A stretch of 64,000 nucleotides of DNA from Zobellia nedashkovskayae (GTDB taxonomy: Bacteria; Bacteroidota; Bacteroidia; Flavobacteriales; Flavobacteriaceae). Below the pieces are notes generated by a model. It saw only the letters and a program-made list of their open reading frames with translations. It was not told the DNA's origin and did not search any database. The stretch covers positions 3,360,685 through 3,424,684 of the forward strand of contig NZ_JADDXR010000002.1 of NCBI RefSeq assembly GCF_015330125.1, read 5' to 3'. Below are positions 53,829 through 62,929 of the stretch, piece by piece (position 1 is the stretch's first letter; the number at the start of each line of letters is the position of its first letter). The translations under genes and the position numbers were made by a program.

Positions 53829-55109
53829 TTAAAGCCTACCGTCAGCTTTCTCTTTTAAAATACTTTTTACATCGTATAAAACGCCATCTTCGTTCAATAA
53901 GCCTCTAAGATCAAGGTCAATAAATTCTTTATGTGCAACAGTTAACACAACCACGTCAAATTTTTGGTCGGGTAATGTGGATACCATGTCTAGATGAAGT
54001 TCTTTTTTAACCTCTTCTTTAGAAGCCCATGGGTCAAAAATAGTCAAATCCGTACCGTAACTTTTTAAATTATTGACAACATCAATAGCTTTTGTATTTC
54101 TAAAATCAGGGCAGTTTTCTTTAAAGGTAATGCCTAGAACAAGAATCTTAGCGGCTTTAATTTTAATATCCCGAAGTGCCATTAACTTAATTACTTCGGA
54201 AGCTACATATTTCCCCATGCCGTCATTCATGCGCCGACCGGCCAAGATGATTTCTGGATGATAACCAAACTCTTGAGCTTTTTGAGCCAAATAATAAGGG
54301 TCGACACCTATACAGTGTCCACCTACTAGCCCGGGTTTAAAAGGAAGAAAATTCCATTTGGTTCCTGCGGCTTCTAGAACGGCGTTTGTATCAATATTCA
54401 TTAAATTAAAAATTTTGGCCAATTCGTTTACAAAAGCAATATTGATATCTCTTTGTGAATTTTCAATAACTTTTGCGGCTTCTGCAACCTTAATGCTAGG
54501 CGCTAAATGTGTGCCAGCCTTAATGACCGAAGCATAAAGGTCATCAACTTTTTTACCAATTTCAGGAGTTGAGCCAGAAGTTACTTTGAGAATTTTTTCT
54601 ACCGTATGTTCTTTATCTCCTGGGTTTATTCGTTCAGGGGAATATCCTACAAAAAAGTCTTCGTTGAACTTTAATCCACTTACTCGTTCTAAAACAGGAA
54701 CACATTCATCTTCTGTTACTCCAGGATAGACAGTAGATTCGTAAATCACCAAATCCCCTTTTTTTAAAACTTTACCAACCGTGTCACTAGATTTATAAAG
54801 TGGAGTTAATATAGGTCTGTTGGTGCTGTCAACTGGTGTAGGTACCGTTACAATATAATAGTTGCAATCTGCAATGTCCTCTAGATTAGAACTGCAATAA
54901 AGACCTATAGCGAACTGAGGTGTGCTTTGCAAAACAGCTTTTAAATCTTTATCACTAACTTCAAGTGTACTGTCTTTCCCAGATTGAAGTTCTTCAATTC
55001 TTTTTTGGTTTATATCAAAACCTATTACTGAATATTTGGTAGCGAACAAACGTGCCAAAGGAAGTCCTACATAGCCTAGGCCGATAATCGCAATTTTAGT
55101 TTTGTTCAT
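53829..55109 (-). CDS. tviB: Nucleotide-sugar 6-dehydrogenase, UDP-HexNAc type (TviB/WbpO-like)
   Basis: This 426-residue enzyme oxidises C6 of a UDP-N-acetylhexosamine to the uronic acid with two NAD. It has KIAIIGLGYVGLPLARLFATK, VTVPTPVDSTNRPILTPLY, YESTVYPGVTEDECVPVLE, GYSPERINPGDKEHTVEKI, and GLVGGHCIGVDPYYLAQKA with the catalytic Cys; the FKENCPDFRNTKAIDVVN segment near the end is typical. These are hallmarks of UDP-GlcNAc/GalNAc dehydrogenases of the TviB/VipA branch rather than UDP-glucose dehydrogenase. It lies 3 bp after the stop of the epimerase gene, so the pair should supply UDP-GalNAcA. Confidence 0.9.
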   Translation of the reverse strand: MNKTKIAIIGLGYVGLPLARLFATKYSVIGFDINQKRIEELQSGKDSTLEVSDKDLKAVLQSTPQFAIGLYCSSNLEDIADCNYYIVTVPTPVDSTNRPILTPLYKSSDTVGKVLKKGDLVIYESTVYPGVTEDECVPVLERVSGLKFNEDFFVGYSPERINPGDKEHTVEKILKVTSGSTPEIGKKVDDLYASVIKAGTHLAPSIKVAEAAKVIENSQRDINIAFVNELAKIFNLMNIDTNAVLEAAGTKWNFLPFKPGLVGGHCIGVDPYYLAQKAQEFGYHPEIILAGRRMNDGMGKYVASEVIKLMALRDIKIKAAKILVLGITFKENCPDFRNTKAIDVVNNLKSYGTDLTIFDPWASKEEVKKELHLDMVSTLPDQKFDVVVLTVAHKEFIDLDLRGLLNEDGVLYDVKSILKEKADGRL

Positions 55110-55112
55110 GCT

Positions 55113-56111
55113 TTATTTTAAATTGTTCCAATACCAATCCATTGCCGATTTAAGACCCGACTTAATGTTGTATTGGGGATTATAGCCTAATTTTTTACGG
55201 GCTTTGTCAATAGAAGCCAAGGAATGGGGTACATCTCCTTGTCGTTCTGGGCCATAGACTATTTGAATATCTCCAATTTTGGTATCATAAGCGCTTAAGT
55301 ATTGTTTTAATAGTTCAACTAATTCATTTAAACTCGTACGTTCACCAAAGGCCACATTGTAAACTGTATTTAGGGAGTCTTTATCGTCTGCCAAAAGTGC
55401 TTTTATATTCATTTCCACGACGTTGTCTATGTATGTAAAATCTCTAGAAAAACTTCCGTCACCGTTAATAATGGGTGATTCATAATTCATGAGTTGCATA
55501 GCGAATTTTGGGATTACGGCCGCATAGGCACCATTTGGGTCTTGCCTTCTACCGAATACATTAAAGTAACGCAGGCCTATAGTTTCAATTCCATACGTTT
55601 TTGAAAACACATCTGCATACAGCTCGTTTACATATTTGGTTATAGCATAAGGAGATAGTGGTTTCCCAATATGTTCTTCAATTTTGGGAAGTGCTTTTGA
55701 ATCGCCGTATGTAGATGAGCTGGCAGCGTATACAAAACGTTTTACATTTGCATTACGCGCAGCAACTAACATATTTAAGAAACCAGATACATTAACGTCA
55801 TTGCTGGTAATAGGGTCATTTATAGATCTTGGGACAGACCCTAATGCTGCTTGGTGTAATACATAATCTGCATTTTTACAAGCTGTTTCACAATCGTTCA
55901 GTTCGCGAATGTCACCTTTGATCAGGGTGAAATTTTTATTACCAAGAAAAGGTTTTATATTTTCACGTTTACCGGTCGCGAAATTATCGAGACAAATGAC
56001 CTTGTTACCATTTTTTAATAGAGATTCACATAAATTAGACCCAATGAATCCAGCCCCACCGGTTACTAAAATTGTATATTCTGATGAGAAATTAAGTTTT
56101 TCGAGTAACAT
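55113..56111 (-). CDS. tviC: UDP-N-acetylglucosamine 4-epimerase (TviC/WbpP type)
   Basis: The 332-residue extended SDR begins ILVTGGAGFIGSNLCESLLK and has LDNFATGKRENIKPFL, DYVLHQAALGSVPRSINDP, YAASSSTYGDSK, SPYAITKYVNELYA (YxxxK), LRYFNVFGRRQDPNGAYAAV and DFTYIDNVVEMN. The LGSVPRS and GRRQDPNGAYAAV segments are typical of WbpP/TviC enzymes active on UDP-GlcNAc or UDP-GlcNAcA. Together with the adjacent dehydrogenase (3-bp gap), it should make UDP-GalNAcA for the repeat unit. Confidence 0.92.
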   Translation of the reverse strand: MLLEKLNFSSEYTILVTGGAGFIGSNLCESLLKNGNKVICLDNFATGKRENIKPFLGNKNFTLIKGDIRELNDCETACKNADYVLHQAALGSVPRSINDPITSNDVNVSGFLNMLVAARNANVKRFVYAASSSTYGDSKALPKIEEHIGKPLSPYAITKYVNELYADVFSKTYGIETIGLRYFNVFGRRQDPNGAYAAVIPKFAMQLMNYESPIINGDGSFSRDFTYIDNVVEMNIKALLADDKDSLNTVYNVAFGERTSLNELVELLKQYLSAYDTKIGDIQIVYGPERQGDVPHSLASIDKARKKLGYNPQYNIKSGLKSAMDWYWNNLK

Positions 56112-56289
56112 TTAATCTAGATGTAAAAGTGTTGATATTTAAAATCCTTAACCCCAATATATTTGGAATCCAATGAATTGATAGCAAAGGTGTGGAAAAA
56201 TTACTGCGTAAGTATTATTATTCTGTCAAATAATAATTTAAAAAACAATATAAATACTTAAGGGGTAAGGCTTATATTTGTAAAATAGT

Positions 56290-57210
56290 TTAGTTTACTA
56301 ATGCTTTTCGATTATTTGCTATTTGGTTTAATTTTTCTACAATTTGTCTAGCAGCTTCGTTATGTCCAAAGCACGTCCAATGTGAATCATAGTCAAAAGA
56401 CCATTGTTGATCTTCTAGCTTTCTTAAAATTATATATTTATAACCCATATTTTTGCACAATCTTATAATATTATGATTTGTGCCTGGTCTAAAAACCAAA
56501 ATTCGGTTATTAGTACGTACTGAATCACTAAAAGAAGAAAGTAAAATTTTCATTGACTCTAAATCTGGTAGTTTTTCCTTTTTTAAGGTCTTTGTGGCGG
56601 GTTCCTTTTGTTGCCAGTAATGGCTATATAAATAATAGATAAACTTTAAATTGTAAAGTGTATTTTTAGCTAAAGAGGATTGCAGTTCCGCTTGGATTAT
56701 TTCTTTTTTAGAAACATCAAACTGAGTAATTTGTTTGTTTTTATTTAGTTGGGTGATGCTTTCTTTGAAATCTGAATCATACAAGTACAGTAATTGATAT
56801 TTAGGTTCTAAAGAATCTAGCTGATCGGCAATTAAAGTGGCTTCCAGAAAATTTACACCAGAGCGGGATGCTTCTAAGAAGTTAAATTGTGGCAATCTAT
56901 TTTTTAAATAAACTTTTTGATGACATGAATCAGGATTCATAAAATTTTCTATAAAAGAATCACCAATAATTGTTATTAAATTTTCATTGGAACTGGGTAA
57001 AATCCCAGGCCAACCTAGTTTATTAATTTGCCATGAATGTTCTCCTCCTTTCCAAGTTCCAACTTGATTTGGAATATATTTCTGTACACCCCATTGATCA
57101 ATACTTCTTTTCGGAATATCTGGACTAATAACAAAAAGCCTAGCAATTAATTCCCCTACAATTATACCAACAACTATAAAAAGAATACTGGTGGTAATAA
57201 ATTTTTTCAT
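56290..57210 (-). CDS. SGNH/AlgX-DltD-like protein, partner of the MBOAT at 57215
   Basis: From ATG 57210 the product has 306 residues with one membrane anchor (about 4-24) and an extracytoplasmic SGNH-like domain: ITIIGDSFIENFMNPDS (block I Ser) and YDSHWTCFGHNEAAR (Asp/His of block V). A longer in-frame start at 57270 lies in the MBOAT gene and was rejected because the anchor would be displaced. It starts 4 bases after the MBOAT stop. It is related to the protein encoded at 27630, with the same layout, and should transfer acyl groups to the polysaccharide in the periplasm. Confidence 0.8.
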   Translation of the reverse strand: MKKFITTSILFIVVGIIVGELIARLFVISPDIPKRSIDQWGVQKYIPNQVGTWKGGEHSWQINKLGWPGILPSSNENLITIIGDSFIENFMNPDSCHQKVYLKNRLPQFNFLEASRSGVNFLEATLIADQLDSLEPKYQLLYLYDSDFKESITQLNKNKQITQFDVSKKEIIQAELQSSLAKNTLYNLKFIYYLYSHYWQQKEPATKTLKKEKLPDLESMKILLSSFSDSVRTNNRILVFRPGTNHNIIRLCKNMGYKYIILRKLEDQQWSFDYDSHWTCFGHNEAARQIVEKLNQIANNRKALVN

Positions 57211-57214
57211 TTCG

Positions 57215-58657
57215 TTAAAATTGAAAGTATATGAATTCTTGTTGAGAACCTCCGAAAGAAAATATAACAATAATTATGCAAATGTATGCTATCCATCTAA
57301 TATATCTGTTTTTCAGTAATCCATTTCCATAAATTTCAAGACCATGATTCTTTTCTCTTTGGAGCCATTCTATGAAGATAAATATGGTAAGCAGACTTAG
57401 AATAGTCGTAGGAAATATTTGAGGTTTAGAGAAAAAGGACATATCGAAAATACCTTTTAAATAATTTAGTGCATGAGATATATTTTCTGCTCTAAAAAAA
57501 ACCCAGGCTAAAACAGTTAAAATGAATGTTGAGCCTATTTGAAAAATTTCTTTAATGCTGGGCAATATTTTACCTTCAGCAGTAACCCCTAGGTTCTGTC
57601 TGTTTTTACCAGAAAGTAATAAAGGCAAAAAGTATAGGGCATTCAAGCCGCCCCATATTATAAAAGTCCAATTAGCTCCGTGCCAAAAACCACTCACTAA
57701 AAAGATAATAAAGGTATTTCGGATTTTCATCCAAGTTCCGCCTCGGCTACCACCCAATGGGATATAAAGATAATCTCTGAACCAAGTGGATAAAGAGATG
57801 TGCCAACTTCTCCAAAATTCAGCAATATCTCTCGAAAAGTAAGGGAAGGCAAAATTTTTCATTAAATCAAATCCAAATAGGCGAGACGTTCCAATTGCAA
57901 TGTCTGAATATCCAGAAAAATCACAATAAATTTGAAATGTAAAGAAAATTGCTCCCAATAATAAACTGCTTCCTGAAAATTCATTAGAGTTGTTAAAGAT
58001 TTGGTTAGCATATTCTGCACAATTATCCGCAATAACTATCTTCTTAAATAGCCCCCATAGTATCTGTCGCATGCCATCAACAGCTAAGGAGTATTTAAAT
58101 TTTCTTTTTTTGTAAAACTGTGGTAATAAGTGAGTCGCCCTTTCAATTGGACCAGCTACTAATTGTGGAAAAAAACAAACAAATGCGGAGAAGGCAATAA
58201 AATCCTTTGTTGGTTTTAGTTGTTTTCTATAGACATCAATAGTGTAGCTTAGTGTTTGAAAAGTGTAGAAGCTGATACCTACAGGTAAAATAATATTCAG
58301 AGAGCTTCCATTTATTGAGTATCCGAAAAAAGAAAAAGCAGATATGAAGTTGTCTAAGAAAAAGTTATAATATTTAAAGAAACCTAAAAAGCCTAGGTTT
58401 ACAATTATACTAATCCATAGTAGGATTTTGCGTTTTGACGGTCGGTTTTCTTTTGAAAGACCTACTCCAATTGAATAATCGATAAGCGTGCTAAAAGCAA
58501 TTAAACTGAGGAATTTCCAATCCCACCAGCCATAGAAAAAATAACTAGCGACTACTATAAGAAAATTTTGAGCTTTAATACTCTTGCAAAAGATAAACCA
58601 GTAAAGTATAAAAACTATTGGTAGGAAAACGGCAAAATCAATAGAATTGAATAACAT
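57215..58657 (-). CDS. MBOAT-family O-acyltransferase (AlgI/DltB type), copy 2
   Basis: The 480-residue multi-helix protein has the MBOAT core: FPQLVAGPIERATHLLPQ, FQIYCDFSGYSDIAIGTSRL, EFWRSWHISLSTWFRDYLYIP (His286) and FLVSGFWHGANWTF with the catalytic His326. It begins MLFNSIDF and ends EFIYFQF like the copy at 28601, so both copies derive from one MBOAT/SGNH ancestor. It probably works with the SGNH protein 4 bp downstream. A perfect hairpin lies between it and the GlcA 4-epimerase gene upstream. Confidence 0.92.
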   Translation of the reverse strand: MLFNSIDFAVFLPIVFILYWFIFCKSIKAQNFLIVVASYFFYGWWDWKFLSLIAFSTLIDYSIGVGLSKENRPSKRKILLWISIIVNLGFLGFFKYYNFFLDNFISAFSFFGYSINGSSLNIILPVGISFYTFQTLSYTIDVYRKQLKPTKDFIAFSAFVCFFPQLVAGPIERATHLLPQFYKKRKFKYSLAVDGMRQILWGLFKKIVIADNCAEYANQIFNNSNEFSGSSLLLGAIFFTFQIYCDFSGYSDIAIGTSRLFGFDLMKNFAFPYFSRDIAEFWRSWHISLSTWFRDYLYIPLGGSRGGTWMKIRNTFIIFLVSGFWHGANWTFIIWGGLNALYFLPLLLSGKNRQNLGVTAEGKILPSIKEIFQIGSTFILTVLAWVFFRAENISHALNYLKGIFDMSFFSKPQIFPTTILSLLTIFIFIEWLQREKNHGLEIYGNGLLKNRYIRWIAYICIIIVIFSFGGSQQEFIYFQF

Positions 58658-58686
58658 GTTATAATAAAATAAGATAGTATTGTCTT

Positions 58687-58725
58687 ACAGACAAAAGACT
58701 CAGTATCACTGAGTCTTTTGTCTGT
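58687..58725. terminator. 18-bp perfect hairpin, likely bidirectional terminator or attenuator
   Basis: Arms 58687-58704 and 58708-58725 are perfectly complementary around ATC. The stem ends in an A4/T4 tract so that either strand shows stem followed by TTTT. It lies 19 bases after the UDP-GlcA epimerase stop on the minus strand and 30 bases before the MBOAT start. Confidence 0.65.
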
Positions 58726-58744
58726 TAAAAATAGGTAAAAAGCA

Positions 58745-59761
58745 TCAATTTTTATAAAACCCCTTATACCATTCAACAAAATTTTGAACACCATCTGCAA
58801 CAGAAGTATTAGGCTGATAGTCATAATCTCTAATAAGATCATCAACATCTGCCCAAGTACGCTCCACGTCACCCGGTTGCATAGGCATAAGTTCTTTCTC
58901 AGCTTTTTGCCCCATGCTATTTTCAATAGCCTCTATAAAGTCGGTTAGTTTAACAGCATTGTTATTACCAATATTGTAAATTTTATACAAATCTCGGTTT
59001 TCTACTGAGCTAGTAAGTGTACGAACAACTCCTTCTACGATATCATCAACATAGGTGAAATCTCTTTCCATTTTACCATGGTTAAATACTTTTATAGGTT
59101 TACCGTTTGCTATAGCATCAGTAAAAAGAAACAATGCCATATCCGGTCGTCCCCAAGGTCCATAAACCGTGAAAAAGCGAAGTCCGGTTGTCGGAATATT
59201 AAACAAATGGCTATACGTATGCGCCATTAGTTCATTACTTTTTTTAGTCGCTGCATAGAGGCTGATTGGATGGTCTACATTATCTGTAGTTGAAAAAGGT
59301 ATTTTTTCATTAAGACCATAAACACTAGAACTACTTGCATAGACCAGATGCTCCACCTTATTATGTCTACAGCACTCTAACAGATTTAGGTAGCCAACAA
59401 CATTACTATCAATATAAGTTTCTGGATTTTCTATGCTATAGCGAACTCCTGCTTGAGCAGCTAAATTACAAACTCTATCAATTTTCTCTTCTTCAAAAAG
59501 TAGGGGTAGGGCTTCTCTATCCTCCAAGTTCATTCGAACAAAAGAAAATTTATCTCCATAAATAGAACCGTAACATTTTTTGTGAAAAATTTTGGCATCA
59601 CTCTGTTTTATACCCAATTGTTCCAATCGGGCATACTTCAAGTTTACATCGTAATAATCATTTACGTTATCTAGACCTACGACATCATATCCTTTCTTAA
59701 GGAGCTTTTCACAAAGATGATATCCTATAAAACCGGCCGCACCGGTGACAAGAATTTTCAT
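58745..59761 (-). CDS. UDP-glucuronate 4-epimerase
   Basis: The 338-residue extended SDR interconverts UDP-GlcA and UDP-GalA. It has [40 protein letters not shown] (a signature of GlcA epimerases), [49 protein letters not shown] (YxxxK) and [17 protein letters not shown]. The gene is 3' to the UDP-glucose dehydrogenase and overlaps it by 4 bp, giving a dehydrogenase-epimerase pair for uronic acid donors. A strong hairpin follows. Confidence 0.95.
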   Translation of the reverse strand: MKILVTGAAGFIGYHLCEKLLKKGYDVVGLDNVNDYYDVNLKYARLEQLGIKQSDAKIFHKKCYGSIYGDKFSFVRMNLEDREALPLLFEEEKIDRVCNLAAQAGVRYSIENPETYIDSNVVGYLNLLECCRHNKVEHLVYASSSSVYGLNEKIPFSTTDNVDHPISLYAATKKSNELMAHTYSHLFNIPTTGLRFFTVYGPWGRPDMALFLFTDAIANGKPIKVFNHGKMERDFTYVDDIVEGVVRTLTSSVENRDLYKIYNIGNNNAVKLTDFIEAIENSMGQKAEKELMPMQPGDVERTWADVDDLIRDYDYQPNTSVADGVQNFVEWYKGFYKN

Positions 59762-61155
59762 GATTGTCCTATTTTATAATATTGAAAACCTTTTGCTTCC
59801 ATTTCTTGTTGTGATAACAGACGACGACCGTCAAAAACAAATGCCGGTTTAAGCATTTTTTCAAAAATCGTTTCCCAAGAATAGGCTTTAAATTCATCCC
59901 ATTCTGTTAGAATAGCTATGGCATGCGCATCTTTCACCGCATCCATTGGATCTGTAACTACGGTCAAAAGTTTTCTGTTTTCTTCCGGAGACCTTGTTTC
60001 TAAATAATCTAAATCTGCATAAATTCTTTCTGCGGAAACTTTTGGATCATATACTACAATCTCTGCTTTTTCTTCAAGTAAAGCATCAGCAATATTTATA
60101 GCCGCAGATTCTCTAGTGTCGTTCGTGTCCTTTTTGAAGGCCCATCCAAAGAAAACTATCTTTTTACCTGAAACCGTGTTATATAAAGTAGAGATAATAT
60201 TCTCTGCAAAACGTCTTTTTTGATAGTCGTTCATGATGATCACTTGTTCCCAATAGTCGGCAACTTCATCTAGACCAAAACTTCGTGATATGTACACTAG
60301 GTTTAAGATATCTTTTTGAAAACATGAACCTCCAAAACCGACAGAAGCATTAAGGAACTTTGATCCAATTCTACTATCTGTTCCAATGGCTCTAGATACT
60401 TCGGCTATATTGGCGTCAGTACGTTCGCATAAGGCAGAAATAGCATTAATGGAAGAAACTCTTTGTGCTAAAAATGCATTAGCTACCAATTTAGAAAGTT
60501 CGGAAGACCAAACATTTGTTTGAAGTATACGTTCTTTTGGCAACCAATGTGCGTAAATTGAACTTAAGGTATCTTTTGCTTCTTGACCAGATGGTGTTTC
60601 ATCACCACCAATAAGTACACGGTCTGCGTTTAAAAGATCATCTACCGCTGTTCCCTCTGCTAAAAACTCAGGATTGGACAGAATTTCAAATTTCACGCCG
60701 TTACCTGTGTTTTCAAGAATACTTTTTATAGCACTGGCAGTTCTAACAGGTAAGGTAGATTTCTCTACTACTATTTTATCCGTTTTAGCTATTTTGGCAA
60801 TATTACGAGCGCACAGCTCTACAAATTTTAAATCTGCAGCTTGTCCTTTTCCTTTTCCGTAAGTTTTTGTAGGAGTATTTACTGATATGAAAATAATTTC
60901 AGCTTCATCTATAGCTTTATCCACTTCGGTAGTAAAAAAGAGGTTTTTACCTCTTGTTTTTTCTACTATTTCTTTAAGTCCTGGCTCGTAAACAGGTAAA
61001 TTGTCTAGGTTGGAATCGTTCCATTGGTCTATTCTAGCCTGGTTGATATCTACAACAGTTACCGTAATTTCTGGGCACTGGCTAGCAATAACTGACATTG
61101 TTGGTCCACCTACATATCCTGCACCTATACAGCATATTTTATTTACTTTCTTCAT
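59758..61155 (-). CDS. ugd: UDP-glucose 6-dehydrogenase
   Basis: Ugd oxidises UDP-glucose to UDP-glucuronate, the parent of the uronic acid and xylose donors here. The product has 465 residues from ATG 61155 ([21 protein letters not shown]), and longer starts at 61167 and 61182 (TTG) are possible. Family motifs are [65 protein letters not shown] with the catalytic Cys, and [17 protein letters not shown]. The length and sequence fit the large eukaryote-like Ugd class found in Bacteroidota. The stop overlaps the epimerase start by 4 bp. It is divergent from the UDP-GlcA decarboxylase gene. Confidence 0.95.
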   Translation of the reverse strand: MKKVNKICCIGAGYVGGPTMSVIASQCPEITVTVVDINQARIDQWNDSNLDNLPVYEPGLKEIVEKTRGKNLFFTTEVDKAIDEAEIIFISVNTPTKTYGKGKGQAADLKFVELCARNIAKIAKTDKIVVEKSTLPVRTASAIKSILENTGNGVKFEILSNPEFLAEGTAVDDLLNADRVLIGGDETPSGQEAKDTLSSIYAHWLPKERILQTNVWSSELSKLVANAFLAQRVSSINAISALCERTDANIAEVSRAIGTDSRIGSKFLNASVGFGGSCFQKDILNLVYISRSFGLDEVADYWEQVIIMNDYQKRRFAENIISTLYNTVSGKKIVFFGWAFKKDTNDTRESAAINIADALLEEKAEIVVYDPKVSAERIYADLDYLETRSPEENRKLLTVVTDPMDAVKDAHAIAILTEWDEFKAYSWETIFEKMLKPAFVFDGRRLLSQQEMEAKGFQYYKIGQS

Positions 61156-61182
61156 GACTGGGTTCATTTTATTTGATTGCAA

Positions 61183-61553
61183 AGATTACTAAATAACTCA
61201 AAACTTCCTTGTATTTTCTCGGTTAAAAAGATATTATTAGGATAATGTGCTCAAAACGGGTATTTTTTATGATGTAATAATAATCATATTTCTAAATACT
61301 AATATTTAATTAAGCATGTTATAGTACAACGTCATAAGTTGTGCGAAATTATATACGATGATTATGTTATATAAGACTATGGACCTTTCAACTTATATAT
61401 TTGAAGTTCATAGTTTTTTGAGAAAAAATCATCTTTTGTTTAACACATTGTATTTATATTCGTGCAAATATTATATCAATTTTCAATAAATTATTCTTGA
61501 TTAGTAATGCAAAAGTATTTGATGCTAATTTTATAGGATATTAAATATAAGAA
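61183..61553. other. 371-bp divergent gap between ugd and the UDP-GlcA decarboxylase
   Basis: No gene is seen. A plus-strand hairpin with a T6 tail (61376-61419) lies inside it, about 135 bases before the decarboxylase start. A short inverted repeat ACAAC/GTTGT lies near 61326-61341. No exact TAnnTTTG box is seen. Confidence 0.4.
61376..61419 (+). terminator. Terminator-like hairpin in the leader upstream of the decarboxylase
   Basis: ACTATG pairs with CATAGT and TTCAA with TTGAA (with AC/GT and a wobble pair between them), followed by TTTTTT at 61414-61419. No plus-strand gene lies upstream in the gap, so it could end a short RNA or act as an attenuator. Confidence 0.5.
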
Positions 61554-62540
61554 ATGAAGAAAATATTAATTACCGGAGCGGCGGGTTTCTTAGGATCTCA
61601 TTTATGTGATCGTTTTATAAAGGAAGGTTATTATGTAATTGCCATGGATAACCTTATTACTGGAGACTTGCGTAATATTGAGCATTTATTCAAATTAGAA
61701 AATTTTGAATTCTATCACCATGATGTCACTAAATTCGTGAGTGTTCCCGGTAAGCTAGACTATATTTTGCATTTTGCCTCTCCAGCCAGTCCCATAGATT
61801 ATTTGAAAATCCCTATTCAAACATTAAAAGTAGGTGCATTGGGAACTCATAATTTATTAGGCTTGGCTAAGGTTAAAAAAGCTAGGATTTTAATAGCATC
61901 CACTTCCGAAATATATGGAGACCCTCTGGTGCACCCTCAGACTGAGGAATATTACGGAAACGTCAATACTATTGGTCCAAGAGGTGTATATGATGAGGCA
62001 AAAAGGTTTCAGGAGTCCATAACAATGGCATATCATCGCTTTCATGGCTTAGAAACACGAATTGTACGAATTTTCAATACTTATGGACCTCGAATGCGTT
62101 TGAACGATGGTAGGGTAATCCCAGCATTTATAGGACAGGCATTAAGAGGAGAGGATTTAACCATATTTGGAGATGGAAGTCAAACCCGCTCTTTTTGTTA
62201 TGTAGATGATGAAGTAGAGGGTATATATAGACTGTTACTTAGTGATTATGTTTTGCCAGTGAACATTGGTAATCCCCATGAGATTACCATTAAAGATTTT
62301 GCAGAAGAAATTGTAAAGTTAACAGGAACTAACCAAAAAGTCATTTACAAGCCATTGCCACAAGATGACCCTATGCAAAGGCAACCGGATATTTCAAAAG
62401 CAAAGGAGATTTTAGGATGGGAGCCAAAAGTATCCAGGTCAGAAGGAATGAAAAAAACTTATGAATATTTTAAAACTTTACCAGAAGAGGAATTATATAA
62501 AAAGGATCACAAAGATTTTAAAGATTACAATAAGGTGTAA
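61554..62540 (+). CDS. UDP-glucuronate decarboxylase (UDP-xylose synthase)
   Basis: The 328-residue extended SDR makes UDP-xylose from UDP-GlcA through a bound keto intermediate. It has [57 protein letters not shown] (a UXS signature), [10 protein letters not shown], and [17 protein letters not shown] with Tyr146 and Lys150, then [22 protein letters not shown]. Length is normal. It lies on the plus strand, opposite the main polysaccharide operon but beside ugd, which gives its substrate. A hairpin lies upstream in the leader and a terminator follows. Confidence 0.95.
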   Translation: MKKILITGAAGFLGSHLCDRFIKEGYYVIAMDNLITGDLRNIEHLFKLENFEFYHHDVTKFVSVPGKLDYILHFASPASPIDYLKIPIQTLKVGALGTHNLLGLAKVKKARILIASTSEIYGDPLVHPQTEEYYGNVNTIGPRGVYDEAKRFQESITMAYHRFHGLETRIVRIFNTYGPRMRLNDGRVIPAFIGQALRGEDLTIFGDGSQTRSFCYVDDEVEGIYRLLLSDYVLPVNIGNPHEITIKDFAEEIVKLTGTNQKVIYKPLPQDDPMQRQPDISKAKEILGWEPKVSRSEGMKKTYEYFKTLPEEELYKKDHKDFKDYNKV

Positions 62541-62563
62541 TGTTTTATAAAAAAGCTAAAATT

Positions 62564-62601
62564 AAAGGAGCGAATCTATTTTTATGATTGCTCCTTTTTT
62601 T
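62564..62601 (+). terminator. Terminator after the UDP-GlcA decarboxylase
   Basis: AAGGAGC pairs with GCTCCTT, extended by AATC/GATT with one bulge, and seven T follow on the plus strand. Confidence 0.75.
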
Positions 62602-62862
62602 ATGTAAAAAAATGATATTGATGTTGGAAGTTTCTTTTTAATTAAGAGAGTGACAGAATTTAGTTACGTTACTAATGTTAGATCTATTTGTTGGTCTATT
62701 CCGTAAGTACGTAGGAATAATTATATTTATAACTTAATCTGTTTTTGCGATTAGCCGATTTTTTTAGGGCGTACAACAAGATTAATTAGAAGTTCCAATG
62801 TTAAGGTTTAGTTTTGTGTTTATAATTTAAAAGAACTTTTAGTGATTTTTAGATTATATTTA

Positions 62863-62870
62863 TATGTTTG
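62863..62870 (+). promoter_or_regulatory. Candidate -7 box of the sugar aminotransferase gene
   Basis: TATGTTTG fits TAnnTTTG and lies 60 bases before the TTG start codon. No clear -33 TTG is at the expected distance. Confidence 0.35.
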
Positions 62871-62929
62871 GCTAAGGTTTGAAAGAATTTTGGCACCCCC
62901 AAATAAAGTGAACTATAAACCAATTTAAT

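Larger units (their letters stand above)
62541..62929. other. 389-bp gap after the decarboxylase gene
   Basis: No gene is seen. It holds the decarboxylase terminator (62564-62601) and a candidate -7 box TATGTTTG (62863-62870), 60 bases before the aminotransferase start. Confidence 0.4.
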
